From contig SKTG01000452.1 in the NCBI GenBank assembly GCA_007118045.1, positions 1-5,959 on the forward strand: DNA of 5,959 nt, in the 5' to 3' direction. The notes beneath the pieces are model-generated. The model searched no databases, was not told where the DNA came from, and was given only the letters and a program-made list of their open reading frames with translations. The position numbers and the translations under genes were made by a program. Shown in pieces: positions 5,947-5,959 of this stretch; within the stretch, counting starts at the first letter, position 1, and each line of letters starts with the position of its first letter. The DNA is from Nitriliruptoraceae bacterium (GTDB lineage Bacteria > Actinomycetota > Nitriliruptoria > Nitriliruptorales > Nitriliruptoraceae).

Positions 5947-5959
5947 CTCGGCGGCCGGG

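Noticed and set aside
5797..5959. Possible + strand gene starting at GTG 5797
   Set aside because: The frame is open and has a fair ribosome-binding site, but the product is unrecognised, third-position GC drops in its middle, and a complete promoter with LexA box lies inside it. It is kept only as an alternative.
5881..5959. SAM-type or cobalamin riboswitch suggested by short GGCAAC-like core strings
   Set aside because: The helices and conserved boxes of those families could not be laid out; only short fragments agree and the sequence is truncated.

Overview
This is a chromosomal segment from a strongly GC-rich bacterium. Codon third positions are overwhelmingly G or C, -10-like elements have the TAnnnT form, and the lhr/nei2 pairing and ACT-domain malic enzyme are typical of actinobacteria. 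I infer an actinobacterial relative, possibly outside the classical Streptomyces/Mycobacterium orders because it carries a histone-fold protein. That placement is an inference; no ribosomal or other diagnostic marker is present. There is no phage gene, transposase, CRISPR array or tRNA.

The left third is a DNA-transaction cluster, all on the + strand. It starts with the C-terminal end of a large Lhr-type helicase, cut by the window edge. A strong hairpin follows, then a 58-residue single-histone-fold protein of the bacterial DUF1931/histone type with its own good Shine-Dalgarno and its own hairpin. Then comes a complete Nei2-type (Fpg/Nei family) DNA glycosylase. lhr and nei2 are direct neighbours in mycobacteria; here a histone gene sits between them, which is the most interesting gene arrangement in the window.

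The middle (about 1763-2197) is noncoding and holds a degenerate tandem array of about 28-bp units. The units carry a small dyad (GACACC, 7-nt loop, GGTGTC). A separate perfect 6-bp inverted repeat and a weak promoter follow, upstream of a MarR-family regulator. Beyond the regulator, in the same orientation, is a full-length citrate synthase (gltA).

gltA converges on an NAD(P)-dependent malic enzyme with an N-terminal ACT domain on the - strand. Only 18 bp separate the two stop codons, which themselves lie inside an inverted repeat. These two enzymes link the TCA cycle with pyruvate/acetyl-CoA supply.

The right edge (5601-5959) is noncoding as far as can be seen. It contains a perfect actinobacterial LexA (SOS) box placed inside a sigma70-like promoter with a 17-bp spacer, reading rightward into a gene that starts beyond the window. 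A GC-rich hairpin lies in the putative leader.
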